Shown here: positions 52,771 to 60,248 of the stretch, piece after piece | How positions within the stretch are numbered: position 1 is the stretch's first letter | Layout of the letters: the number at the start of each line of letters is the position of its first letter | Source: a bacterium | GTDB lineage: Bacteria > Desulfobacterota > Binatia > HRBIN30 > CADEER01 | Direction of reading: 5' to 3' | Assembly (NCBI GenBank): GCA_019637795.1 | Contig: JAHBUY010000001.1 | Location: forward strand, 1,192,221-1,256,220 | Length of the DNA: 64,000 nt | Translations under genes and position numbers: made by a program | The notes under the pieces: model-generated | The model's input: the letters and a program-made list of their open reading frames with translations, nothing else | Database searches by the model: none | Told to the model about the DNA's origin: nothing

Positions 52771-54111
52771 TCAGCCGGTCGCGACGCGGTAGAGGCGCCA
52801 GCGGCCGGGGAGGCCGGCGAGCTCGTGCTCGCCGTGCTCGGTGAAACGCAGATCGGAGCCGGCGACCAGGTCCTTCACCGTGCTCGAGGCGATGACCTCG
52901 CCCGGTCCGGCGAGCGACAGGAGGCGCGCCGCGGCGTGCACGGCGAGGCCGGCCAGATCGTCCCCGCGCACCTCGCACTCGCCGGTGTGCACGGCGGCGC
53001 GGATCGCCAGGCCGAGGGAGCGCGCCCCCTCGGCGATCGCGGCGGCGCATTGCAACGCCCGCGCCGGGCCATCGAAGCTGGCGAGAAATCCGTCGCCGAT
53101 GGTCTTCACCTCGCGGCCGCGGAAGCGCTGCAGTTGCCGCCGCACGAACGCGTCGTGGGCGTCGAGCAGGTCGCGCCACTGACGCGCGCCGAGCTCGGCC
53201 GCGCGCCGGGTCGACTGCACGATGTCGGTGAACACCAGCGTCGTCAGGACGCGATCGACGGCGCCGCCGTGGCGCTGGCCGGTGACGAACTCCTCGACCT
53301 CGTCGAGCAGCGGATCGCTGTTGCCGGCGAAGAACAGATGATCGGACCCCTCGAGCTCCACCAGGCGGGCGCCGGGAATGTGGGCGGCGAGGTAGCGCGC
53401 GTTCTCGATCGGCACGAAGTGCTCGTCGCGGCGGTGGACGACGAGCGTCGGCACAGCGATCGCGGGCAGGACGTGGCGGACGTCGATGCTCGTGTTGAGG
53501 CGCAGCAGCTCGACCGCCATGCGCGGGCTCACCGCCATGCGCTCGTAGCGGGCGCTGGCCTGCACCATCGCCGGGTCTGCCGCCAGGCTGGGGCCGACGA
53601 ACTTGGCCAGGTACCCCTCGCCCCAGGTCTGGGCGATGATCCCGAAGGCGTTCTCGAGCGCGTCGGGCGGAATCCCGATGTCGTAGCCATCGCCGCTCAC
53701 GATGCGGGCGAAGGTCCCGAAGAGGACCAGCGCCGCGGTGCGCTCGGGATGCGTGGCGGCGAACAGGATGTTCATCGGCCCGCCCTCGGAGATGCCGAGC
53801 AGCGCCGCGCGCTCGCTGCCGACCGCGTCCATCACCGCCCGCACGTCGTCGATCCGCTCCTCGAGCATCGCCGGGCGCCCCTGCGGCAGGGGGTCGGACA
53901 GGCCGGTCCCCCGCTTGTCGATGAAGATCAGGCGCGAGAAGCTCGCCAGCCGGCGCAGGAAGCGCGCCAGCGGCGGCACCTCCCAGGCCACCTCCACGTG
54001 ACTGATCCAGCCGCAGAGAAACACCAGGTCGGGCCCCTCGCCGAGCACCTGGTAGGCGATGTGGTCCTCGCCGCTGCGGGCGTATCGCGTCTTGGGTTCC
54101 ATCGCGGTCAC
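52771..54111 (-). CDS. Alpha/beta-hydrolase fused to class III nucleotidyl cyclase
   Basis: The 446-residue protein starts with an alpha/beta hydrolase domain (about 1-265): HIAYQVLGEGPDLVFLCGWI, IDKRGTGLSDP, nucleophile Ser in LLGISEGGPMN and the C-terminal His in LEGSDHLFFAGN. Residues about 285-446 are a class III cyclase catalytic domain with metal Asp residues in LVFTDIVQSTRRAAEL and VKTIGDGFLASFDGP and the AGLAVHAAARLLSLA segment. Such fusions are annotated as adenylate/guanylate cyclases. A ligand hydrolysed or bound by the first half may control cyclic nucleotide formation. The cyclase substrate is not certain. Confidence 0.88.
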   Translation of the reverse strand: MTAMEPKTRYARSGEDHIAYQVLGEGPDLVFLCGWISHVEVAWEVPPLARFLRRLASFSRLIFIDKRGTGLSDPLPQGRPAMLEERIDDVRAVMDAVGSERAALLGISEGGPMNILFAATHPERTAALVLFGTFARIVSGDGYDIGIPPDALENAFGIIAQTWGEGYLAKFVGPSLAADPAMVQASARYERMAVSPRMAVELLRLNTSIDVRHVLPAIAVPTLVVHRRDEHFVPIENARYLAAHIPGARLVELEGSDHLFFAGNSDPLLDEVEEFVTGQRHGGAVDRVLTTLVFTDIVQSTRRAAELGARQWRDLLDAHDAFVRRQLQRFRGREVKTIGDGFLASFDGPARALQCAAAIAEGARSLGLAIRAAVHTGECEVRGDDLAGLAVHAAARLLSLAGPGEVIASSTVKDLVAGSDLRFTEHGEHELAGLPGRWRLYRVATG

Positions 54112-54387
54112 ACGATCGGCGCGGCACGGCGCGCCGAGGCCAGCGTACCCGCCGCGCCGCCCGCGGGCCAGTGCACGGGGCCGACGGTGGACTGCCAGGT
54201 CCGCTCACGGCGGGCCGCGCCGCTGATCGCGCCCTGCGGCGCGGCGCGGCGATGGTGGTACCCGACTGGGGACCGGGGAGGCGCTGGGCTCGATCGCGGC
54301 GCGACCGAGTTGGAGGCGCCCGAGCGCGGGCGCGCTCCGCTGGGCCCGCGCTTGCTCACGGCCCCAGGCGGCGGTAGGGCGTCCCCG

Positions 54388-54681
54388 ATGCGCCCCGCGA
54401 CAGAGCTCGTCGCCTCCTTCCGCGAGACCAGCGACGACTGGCGCATCGGCGCCGAGCTGGACCCGGGCGGCGTCGACGCCTTGCCCGCCGTCCACGCCGG
54501 CCCGTCGCGCGACGCCGGGCGGATCTGGCGATGCTGCGCCGCGCACCTCGACCGCCACGGCGATTCCGTCGGCGCGGCCCCGCTGCCGCCGCTGCTGGCG
54601 GGCGGCGGAGGGGACGTCCGCCCCTGGGCAGCGCAAGCGATGCACGTGCGGCGCTCCGTGGCGCGCCGCGGGGCCGCCTGA
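54388..54681 (+). CDS. Possible small hypothetical protein
   Basis: An ATG frame of 97 codons (MRPATELVASFRETSDDWRI start, ARRGAA end) fills the gap between the hydrolase-cyclase and the cupin genes. GC-rich DNA gives such frames by chance and nothing in it matches a known domain, so it is only a candidate. Its stop is 12 bases before the cupin GTG. Confidence 0.25.
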   Translation: MRPATELVASFRETSDDWRIGAELDPGGVDALPAVHAGPSRDAGRIWRCCAAHLDRHGDSVGAAPLPPLLAGGGGDVRPWAAQAMHVRRSVARRGAA

Positions 54682-54693
54682 GAGGGTGTTCTG

Positions 54694-55233
54694 GTGAGCG
54701 AGGAACGGCTCGAGAATCCGGTCACGGGCGAGTCCATGCGCGTCCTCGAGTCGTCGCCCGAACGCTTCCGCGTCCAGTATGCGCTCCGCCCGCGCGGCGA
54801 GATCGCCGGCGCGCACTTTCATCCCTACGGCGAGCAGACGGTATCGGTCGTCTCGGGCGAGCTGCACGTGCGGATCGCCGGCGCGCATCGGGTGATCCGC
54901 GCCGGCGAGTCGGCGACCATCCCGACGGGGGCGCCGCACTTCCAGTGGAATCCCGGCGACGTCGAGGCGATCGTCGTCGAGGAGATGCACCCGGCCGCGC
55001 GACTGCACGAGTTCTTCCGGGTCCTCTTCCGGCTCGCGCAGAGCGGGAGGACGGACGCCAGGGGCTTCCCGCCGCTGCTTCTGAGCGCGGCGCTGTTCGC
55101 GGAGTTCAGCGACACGATCCGTCTCGCGGCGCCCGGGACCCGCCTGCTGCTCACGCTGCTCGCCCCGCTCGCAGTCGCGCTGGGGTACCGGCGCGAGATC
55201 GAAGAATGTCGACGGGGGCAGGCCGCGTCGTAG
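54694..55233 (+). CDS. Cupin-domain protein
   Basis: From GTG 54694 the protein has 179 residues with a cupin barrel: AGAHFHPYGEQTVSVVSGEL (metal-type HFH and Glu), IRAGESATIPTGAPHFQWN (His), then a C-terminal helical extension of about 90 residues ending RREIEECRRGQAAS with hydrophobic helices. Single-domain cupins bind small ligands or act as dioxygenases or isomerases. No partner is evident. It is the last ordinary gene before the cassette array. Confidence 0.8.
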   Translation: MSEERLENPVTGESMRVLESSPERFRVQYALRPRGEIAGAHFHPYGEQTVSVVSGELHVRIAGAHRVIRAGESATIPTGAPHFQWNPGDVEAIVVEEMHPAARLHEFFRVLFRLAQSGRTDARGFPPLLLSAALFAEFSDTIRLAAPGTRLLLTLLAPLAVALGYRREIEECRRGQAAS

Positions 55234-55448
55234 GACGCGCGGCGCTCCCTTGGAGCCGGCGTTCGGCGCGCAGGCGCTGAGCCCGATCGTCTCCATCCAG
55301 CGCGACGACTTCGGCATCGACATCGCGGCCGAGCTGCAGCCCGATCGGCGCGCCCTTCCCGACGACTACCAGCGGGGTGGCGGAAGCTTCGGGGTCGCCG
55401 TCGGCGACGGCGCGCCACCTTCCGGGCCCGCGCCGCGCGGCCTGGCGC
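55234..55448. other. Boundary region between chromosome genes and cassette array
   Basis: A plus-strand frame here (ALSPIVSIQRDDFGIDIAAE) runs on without a clear start. No domain, RNA or repeat was recognised, so no gene is called. Confidence 0.3.
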
Positions 55449-55535
55449 GAGCGCTCAGCCGCGCGGGCCGCGACGCGAGGCCACCCGTTTTCCGGTCGGC
55501 CCCGCGGCCCGCGGCGGCTGCAGCGCATTCTTGGG
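55449..55535 (-). other. Degenerate attC site at the distal end of the array
   Basis: The sequence GCGCTCAGCCGCGCGGGCCG...GGCGGCTGCAGCGC closely copies the arms of the attC at 59082-59177, but its outer boxes have decayed (GAGCGCT and GCGCATTCTTGG in place of CTAACGCT and GCGGCTTGTTAG). It follows the DUF2442 gene in the minus orientation and marks the old end of the cassette array. Confidence 0.6.
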
Positions 55536-55799
55536 CCGCACGCGGCTTACCAGCGGGAAGCGCCTGGGATGCTCGAGGGACTCGACTGCGAGGTCGATGT
55601 CCAGATCGGGCCAATGCAGATGGCGAGGGTGCGGCAGTTCGACGTTGCACAGCGCACCGATTGAGACATCACGAAACCACGGGAACTGTTTGGACGAGAC
55701 GAACAACTCGCGATCGTGGATCAGAAGCCAGAACCCGCGTTGCGAAGCGTTGGCCACCTCAACGTCCGAAGTGGGTCTCCCACCCGCTGCGGATTTCAT
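55455..55799 (-). CDS. DUF2442-family protein, C-terminus read into decayed attC
   Basis: The 114-residue frame starts MKSAAGGRPTSDVEVANASQ and has the DUF2442 core RELFVSSKQFPWFRDVS and RHLHWPDLDIDLAVESL. The final 20 or so residues (RAAGPTGKRVASRRGPRG) come from the degenerate attC, because the normal stop at the cassette end has been lost. Its start overlaps the 3' end of a frameshifted DUF4160 gene by 41 bases, the usual gene pair. DUF4160/DUF2442 pairs behave like toxin-antitoxin-type small operons by context; that role is inferred. Confidence 0.75.
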   Translation of the reverse strand: MKSAAGGRPTSDVEVANASQRGFWLLIHDRELFVSSKQFPWFRDVSIGALCNVELPHPRHLHWPDLDIDLAVESLEHPRRFPLVSRVRPKNALQPPRAAGPTGKRVASRRGPRG

Positions 55800-55990
55800 C
55801 TTCGTTTCCCTGAACGAGTTGAAGCGCTCTGGCGAGCCTGCGCCTGCTCAAACCGTAGTTTTCGGCCAGATCGATTCTTGGCTCCAGCCAGAACTTCGCC
55901 TCGCCGTCGGCATGTTGGACATGGCGGCCGCTCCTCGCGCGAGAAGAAGAAGAGGCGAAAACCTCCTTCGCGGAGCACCGTCGGGCTCAC
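55759..55990 (-). pseudogene. DUF4160-family gene with a single-base frameshift
   Basis: From GTG 55990 the frame reads SPTVLREGGFRLFFFSREER and then loses the family sequence. Shifting one base after the run CGGCCGCC restores HVQHADGEAKFWLEPRIDL and then LSRRRLARALQLVQGNEDEI, with a proper stop at 55759. An extra C in GGCCGCCAT explains the break. DUF4160 proteins pair with DUF2442 proteins; the intact pair at 60261-60782 is the comparison. Confidence 0.8.
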
Positions 55991-56051
55991 GTCGGGACGG
56001 TACCCGATCGGCTGTAGGAAGGCGACGGATTCTGGGCGGCCGTTCGGACCC

Positions 56052-56314
56052 GAGCCTCTAGTGCACCGTCGTTGAGATAGGGTTGAGGGTTGAGCAGGTT
56101 GCCGGTCATCGGCGGTCCTCGCGAGGAACGCCGACGCAGGAATATCGGGAATATTCCAAGGAGGCGTGACGCTGCGAGGGACGTCGAGGGCCGGCAAGAT
56201 GCGTGAGCCTATCTCGACGACGGTGCACTAGCGCTCACGCTGAGCCGTCGGCGCAGCGAGGCTCGCGTTGGTTCGGGAAGTTCAAGCCGCTCGGCTCCAG
56301 CGTGTTGTTGGCGC
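56052..56314 (-). other. attC site split by a MITE-like element
   Basis: Removing the element at 56058-56231 joins GAGCCTC-TA-GCGCTCACGCTG to the arm TCGGCTCCAGCGTGTTGTTGG. In the minus orientation this gives CCAACAACACGCTGGAGCCG at one end and CTCAGCGTGAGCGCTAGAG at the other, an attC with decayed outer boxes. The TA of its R' box is the insertion target. It follows the two-gene cassette at 56338-56813. Confidence 0.65.
56058..56231. mobile_element. 174-bp MITE-like element with 23-bp terminal inverted repeats
   Basis: CTAGTGCACCGTCGTTGAGATAG (56058-56080) and its complement at 56209-56231 differ at one position. TA dinucleotides border the GTGCACC termini on both sides, as in IS630/Tc1-mariner elements. 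The interior has no frame long enough for a transposase, so it would need one in trans. Confidence 0.8.
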
Positions 56315-56337
56315 CGACCGGGGTGCCGTACCGGCGT

Positions 56338-56583
56338 TCATCCGGCAGCCCGCCGCAGAGCGCTCTCCAAGCGCTGCGGCAACTCCAGAGACATGAAGAA
56401 CTTCTGGGGATAAAGGTAGTCCTCGCCCGATTCGTCGATGACGCGGAGCAGTCCATGCGTCTCCGCCGCGGGATCGGCTAGCGCCTGGTAGATCTTCCGC
56501 AACTCAAGTGAGGCTGGATAACCCGTGTTCCGCACGCATACGACAAATCGTTTTTTCTGTCCCGCTCTGGCCATCGTCGTCAC
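56338..56583 (-). CDS. Small cassette protein, 81 aa, unknown function
   Basis: The frame starts at GTG 56583, overlapping the upstream stop as GTGA; ATG 56574 three codons on is an alternative. It contains KRFVVCVRNTGYPASLELRK and LLRVIDESGEDYLYPQKFFM. This pattern (CVRNxGYPASLE, DESGEDYLYP) is familiar from small conserved hypothetical proteins in cassettes and toxin-antitoxin-like pairs, but no function is known. Its partner directly upstream is inactivated by a stop codon. Confidence 0.75.
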   Translation of the reverse strand: MTTMARAGQKKRFVVCVRNTGYPASLELRKIYQALADPAAETHGLLRVIDESGEDYLYPQKFFMSLELPQRLESALRRAAG

Positions 56584-56813
56584 CCCAGCAACCGCTTGAC
56601 CTTCACTTCCTTTCTACCAACGCCGGTGGCCTCGTACCAATGCAACTCCGCTTCGCAGACCACGCCGTCGGGCAGGCGAACCGTTGCGATGCCCTTCCGC
56701 TTTCGTCACCGACCGCGACCATACAGCCGTCGCAGTCGAGCGCGGTCGCGGACCGACGGCCCGGTTGCGATGGTCTCCGGGTTGCGAAGCGGACCGAGGA
56801 TCTCGAACTCCAT
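56580..56813 (-). pseudogene. Small cassette gene with an in-frame TGA replacing Trp
   Basis: From ATG 56813 the frame reads MEFEILGPLRNPETIATGPS then RARLRRLYGRGR, meets TGA at 56706-56708, and continues RKRKGIATVRLPDGVVCEAE and LHWYEATGVGRKEVKVKRLL to a normal stop. Related proteins, from memory, have Trp at the stop position, so a single TGG-to-TGA change explains it. Without that stop the protein would be 77 residues. Confidence 0.7.
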
Positions 56814-56850
56814 GCGGATCGGTCGCCTGTACCATCCGATTCTCGATGGG

Positions 56851-56927
56851 GCTAACGCCCCCGCATCACCTGCCGGCGGAAGCGGGTGAGGCCCGCTGTA
56901 GCCGGCAGGTGGATGCGGTCGTTAGAT
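56851..56927 (-). other. attC recombination site
   Basis: GCTAACGCCCCCGCATCACC and GGTGGATGCGGTCGTTAGAT form the outer and inner arms of an imperfect palindrome, with one unpaired G (GGTGGATGC against GCATCACC), the extrahelical base expected in attC. It follows the DUF1254 gene stop by 26 bases in the minus orientation. Confidence 0.85.
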
Positions 56928-56952
56928 GCCTGCGCGCTTCCGCCGGGCGCTG

Positions 56953-58368
56953 CTACTGGACCTTCTGCACCTTCGGCGGTGCCCAGCTCCCGTCGAGGAT
57001 CGAGGGGGCCTTGTCCTTCGGCCAGTACATGCGCAGCATCGGGATGAACTCGCCTGCGGGCGCGGGCAGCCAGTTCGATTCCTTGTCCTTGCCCGGCGAA
57101 TTCTTCTGGAAGTAGAGCGTGATCGAGCCGTCGGGATTGGCCTTCAGGTTGTCTCGCGGGCTGACGGTGAACTTGTTCAGCTCGTTCGGCACGAACCACC
57201 AACCCTGGTCGATCATGTACATCGTGATCGACCAGAAGCCGTTGACCGGCGGCGTCTGGCCCTTGGCGAAGGTCAGCGTGTACTCGTTGGCACCGGTGAG
57301 CTTCGCGCCCGTGCTGTCGATCAGCGTGTACGGGTAGACCGCATCCTCCTGCAGGTTCGCCGGCCAGCCGAAGGCCGCGACGACGGCACGCTTCATGTAG
57401 TCGGTGCCGTACTGACCCAGCCCCTTGGTGACCTCCCAGCCGTTGACCATCTTGCCGAGGGCACTCTGGTTGGCGCCGATCTTGTCGAGCGCGGTCTTGG
57501 GCAGATCCTTCAGCGCTGCCTGCACCGCCGGATCGAGCTTGGACAGCGCGAACGGCTTGCACGGCTCGAAGCCGATCTTCGCGAAGCGCGCCAGCGCTGG
57601 CGCGTCGGCGGCATACGCCGGGGCGACATCGCACATGCGCTTGCTCAGCCAGTTGAAGTAGCCCTCGGTGCCCATCGCCAGGATCACCGCCTGCGGCTTG
57701 TCGGTCATCGAGATGCCGGGGTTCGCGTCGACCGGCGGTGCCACCGGCGTGAACGGCTTGCCCCACGCCGACAGCGGCGTGATCTTGTATTGCGCCTGCA
57801 ACGCGTTGACGGTCGCGTAGTCGGCGTCGGTGCCGTCGGCGTAGGTGCGGCCGAGGATCACCATGTACCGGGTCGCCGCAGGGATGTGCTTCATGCCCTT
57901 GGGCACCTCGCCCTTCCATCCCGGTCCGGTGATCAGGTAGTTGGCGGCCTTGCTATCGCCGGTGCGGGTGCCGGGGCTGGCGAAGATCGTCATCCACAGG
58001 TCGACCATCGGGAACAGGTGATAGCGCTTGCCCATGTCCGGATGGCTGAAGACCTGCGGCTCCTTCAGGTCGAGCCAGGCCAACGAATACAGCGTGTCCG
58101 CGTTCGGCGCCGAGACGCCGCGGTAGTCCGCCGGGGGATAGCGCTTGACGTTGATGAACTGGTTCACCGGCGCCTGCAGTTCGGTGGCGTCGGCGACGTT
58201 GGACATCTGGATGCGCGTCACGTCGGTGGTGACGAGCGAATAACCGTAGACGTAGGCGTCGGTGGCAATCGCGACCGCTTCCTCCGGTGCCACTTGCGCT
58301 GAAACAGCGATCGGCGCTGCCGCCATTGCCACCATCATTGATGCCAGCATCAGTCTCGGCTTACGCAT
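56953..58368 (-). CDS. DUF1254/DUF1214-domain exported protein
   Basis: The 471-residue protein has a signal peptide (MLASMMVAMAAAPIAVSAQ), an N-terminal DUF1254 part (YVYGYSLVTTDVTRIQMSNV; NADTLYSLAWLDLKEPQVF) and a C-terminal DUF1214 part (GFWSITMYMIDQGWWFVPNE; NWLPAPAGEFIPMLRMYWPK). These beta-sandwich proteins are exported and of unknown function. A GAGAGGAG ribosome site precedes the ATG. It is unusually long for a cassette gene and ends 26 bases before an attC, so it is a genuine cassette cargo or was recruited to one. Confidence 0.88.
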   Translation of the reverse strand: MRKPRLMLASMMVAMAAAPIAVSAQVAPEEAVAIATDAYVYGYSLVTTDVTRIQMSNVADATELQAPVNQFINVKRYPPADYRGVSAPNADTLYSLAWLDLKEPQVFSHPDMGKRYHLFPMVDLWMTIFASPGTRTGDSKAANYLITGPGWKGEVPKGMKHIPAATRYMVILGRTYADGTDADYATVNALQAQYKITPLSAWGKPFTPVAPPVDANPGISMTDKPQAVILAMGTEGYFNWLSKRMCDVAPAYAADAPALARFAKIGFEPCKPFALSKLDPAVQAALKDLPKTALDKIGANQSALGKMVNGWEVTKGLGQYGTDYMKRAVVAAFGWPANLQEDAVYPYTLIDSTGAKLTGANEYTLTFAKGQTPPVNGFWSITMYMIDQGWWFVPNELNKFTVSPRDNLKANPDGSITLYFQKNSPGKDKESNWLPAPAGEFIPMLRMYWPKDKAPSILDGSWAPPKVQKVQ

Positions 58369-58629
58369 ACTCCGTTACTCCTCTCGCTTCGTGTGGTGAG
58401 TTTGACCTGCCCCTCGCCGCGAACCTTTCGCGGTTCGAGGCGGGCAGCCCGTCTTTATTGCTACGCATGAGCTGGCTATTCCAGATAGCCCCCCACCAGT
58501 ATCAGACGTTGGTGGTCGGCACCCGAGGCCGGTCGCAGCGGTACACTGGTCGATGAAGAGCCGTCGCGGCCGCTTGCCGGGCCGCGTCAGGGCGCGCGGC
58601 GGCGACACGCGACGCCGGGACCGAGCCCG

Positions 58630-58790
58630 GCGGCGGCGGGGTCAGTTCGGGTCGGCGGAGAGCCAGCTCGGGTGCCAAGGGGGGCAGCGGCGTTGCTGTG
58701 GCAGCCCGAGGTGGGCGAGGATGCGGACGATGGCGCGCGGAGCGGCGATGGCCGACCAGGCGCAGGCGCCCGCCGTCGTCCGGCCACGCC
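58630..58790 (-). pseudogene. Remnant of a transposase C-terminus (IS91-like)
   Basis: On the minus strand GGRLRLVG appears in one frame and IAAPRAIVRILAHLGLP in the next, together the closing block of IS91-type transposases (RLRLIA...IRKILAHLGLP), followed by a stop. A frameshift separates the halves and the rest of the gene is absent. Confidence 0.45.
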
Positions 58791-59005
58791 AGTTAGGGCG
58801 GCGGTGCGAGTGAGGAGCCGTTCGCGACGGCTCGCGCGCGGCACTCGACGACGAGACGCGGCGCCATTCGTGCTCGCGCGAGCAGCGCCGTACCTCCGGA
58901 GCGACGGCCCACCGCGCCCGCCGGCGACGACAGGGCCGGCGACGAGCTGGATCGTCGCGGTGGTCGCAACCCGTTCAACCTGCCCCTCGTCTCCCGACTT
59001 CCTGC
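58791..59005. other. GC-rich cassette-boundary region, no gene seen
   Basis: No convincing frame, attC or RNA was found. A lone GTTAGGGC at about 58789-58796 could be an orphan attC half-site. Confidence 0.3.
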
Positions 59006-59008
59006 CGG

Positions 59009-59177
59009 CCTGACGCGTTGGCGATGAGCCGCCGGCGCACTGAAGCTCGCGGCGAGCAGCGCTGTTCAAGCCGGTCGGCTGCATCGCTGGCGCTCAGCCG
59101 CGCGGGCCGGCGACGCGAGGCCGCCCGTCGTTCACGCGGCCCTGCGGCCCGCGTCGGCTGCAGCGGCTTGTTAGACG
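59009..59177 (-). other. Two fused, partly decayed attC sites
   Basis: The left unit (CCTGACGCGTTGGCGATGAGCC ... GCCGGTCGGCTGCATCG) runs directly into the right unit (CTGGCGCTCAGCCGCGCGGG ... GGCTGCAGCGGCTTGTTAG). The join CTGCATCG/CTGGCGCTC lacks both inner core boxes, so a deletion has fused two sites. The right end keeps a good box (minus strand CTAACAAGCCGC) next to hicA. Confidence 0.65.
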
Positions 59178-59181
59178 CGGC

Positions 59182-59397
59182 TCACAAAAGCTTGCGGAAT
59201 TCATCCTCGGTCAGCCCGGCATCGCGCACGATACCGCCCAACGTAAGGGCATTCAGCGGATCGTGCCGTGGAACGGTGACGATGCGCTTGCCATCGGAGA
59301 GCACGATGTGTTTGCGACCTTCGCGTGCGATGCGGAACCCTGCCTTCTCAAGGGCACGCACCGCCCGACGGTGCGGAATCCCGGGGATCCTCCCCAC
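59182..59397 (-). CDS. hicA: HicA-type mRNA interferase toxin
   Basis: This 71-residue protein has the HicA double-stranded-RNA-binding-like fold: RRAVRALEKAGFRIAREGRK, catalytic His30 in RKHIVLSDGK, and TVPRHDPLNALTLGGIVRDA. HicA cleaves mRNA and is neutralised by HicB. Its gene follows hicB by 3 bases on the same strand and ends just before an attC, so hicBA is one cassette. The length is normal. Confidence 0.9.
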   Translation of the reverse strand: MGRIPGIPHRRAVRALEKAGFRIAREGRKHIVLSDGKRIVTVPRHDPLNALTLGGIVRDAGLTEDEFRKLL

Positions 59398-59400
59398 CGC

Positions 59401-59598
59401 TCACACCGCAACGTCGACTTCACGAATATCGCCGTCCTTGAGCTCTTCGTCGACGACAGCGAGGTATTCCTGAATGGCGTCGGCGACGTTCTCGAGTGCT
59501 TCCTGTTCCGTCTTTCCTTGCGACCAGCATCCGGGTAGCCCCGGGACCGATACGGCAAAGCCCTCATCGGACCGCTGCAGCAAGACCTTATACCTCAT
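59401..59598 (-). CDS. hicB: HicB-type antitoxin, short form
   Basis: The 65-residue protein has the partial RNase H-like HicB core MRYKVLLQRSDEGFAVSVPG, LPGCWSQGKTEQEALENVAD and AIQEYLAV. It lacks a C-terminal DNA-binding domain, as is common in cassette-borne HicB. It is the first gene of the hicBA cassette. Autoregulation by a separate DNA-binding domain is therefore unlikely. Confidence 0.9.
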   Translation of the reverse strand: MRYKVLLQRSDEGFAVSVPGLPGCWSQGKTEQEALENVADAIQEYLAVVDEELKDGDIREVDVAV

Positions 59599-59641
59599 CG
59601 TCGGCTCCTCGCTCGCGACACTACCTCGACTGCTCCGAGCG

Positions 59642-59705
59642 GTCTAACGCCAGCGGTCAGCCGCGCGGGCCGCAGGCCCGCGCGGCTGCACCGGTTTGTT
59701 AGCCA
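59642..59705 (-). other. attC recombination site
   Basis: In the minus orientation it begins GCTAACAAACCGGTGCAGCC and ends GTCAGCC...CTGGCGTTAGAC; the arms pair as an imperfect palindrome around GCGGGCCGCAGGCCCGC. It separates the lipoprotein cassette from hicBA. Its first box supplies the TAA stop codon of the lipoprotein gene. Confidence 0.9.
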
Positions 59706-60247
59706 GGACATGGGTGCTCCGCGCCCACAACGTTTCCATCTGGACAGCATTTCCATCCTTTGGGGCAGCACTCCGGGGCAGAGAAGTACAGTGATGCGGC
59801 AGCCGGGCAGAGAAGCATTAGGGAACTCGGGCCAGCTGTCGCCCGGACGAACTTGGGCTCGCGTGTAGGTGCCACAAACGCGCACCCGACACTTTCGTTC
59901 GAGAGCTCACGTAGGTCCAAGACTGTTCGACGGCCATCGTCTTCAAAGACTATCTCGTTCGCGTACACAGCCCGTACTGGGATTCCGCTCGGCCGCAGGC
60001 ACTTCTCCGTGTCCTCGAGAGCATACCCGAAGTGCTCAAGTGCCGACTGCGTTCCTTGATCTGCCTCGACCTCGGCCTCGGACACATCCGGGAAGAACCC
60101 GACAACCTGAGCACGATCGACTTGGATCGCTTCCGAGCGCTCAGCGCCTCGCTCGTCCGGTCCCGGCGGAGAGGGCCGCGCGCCGCACCCAATCAGCAGA
60201 GCAGAAGCGAGCACGCTTACTTGGACCATGCGGGGTCGGCACAGCAT
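59699..60247 (-). CDS. Cassette-encoded lipoprotein, unknown function
   Basis: From ATG 60247 the protein has 182 residues: MLCRPRMVQVSVLASALLIGC gives a lipoprotein signal with lipobox-type LLIGC, then an acidic segment and DDGRRTVLDLRELSNESVG. The C-terminus is Cys-rich (APECCPKGWKCCPDGNVVGA). The TAA stop lies within the downstream attC box. An ATG at 60274 begins inside the collapsed attC and is less likely. No family was recognised. Confidence 0.65.
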   Translation of the reverse strand: MLCRPRMVQVSVLASALLIGCGARPSPPGPDERGAERSEAIQVDRAQVVGFFPDVSEAEVEADQGTQSALEHFGYALEDTEKCLRPSGIPVRAVYANEIVFEDDGRRTVLDLRELSNESVGCAFVAPTREPKFVRATAGPSSLMLLCPAAASLYFSAPECCPKGWKCCPDGNVVGAEHPCPG

Positions 60248-60248
60248 G

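Noticed and set aside
55234..55448. Possible extra gene before the array
   Set aside because: The plus-strand frame has no clear start, stop or domain and continues into attC-like sequence.
56706..56708. In-frame TGA read as selenocysteine
   Set aside because: Relatives appear to have Trp at that position and no selenocysteine insertion hairpin was noticed after it; a nonsense mutation is simpler.
58789..58796. Lone GTTAGGGC as a complete attC
   Set aside because: No matching CTAAC box or palindromic arm lies at a suitable distance, so it is at most an orphan half-site.
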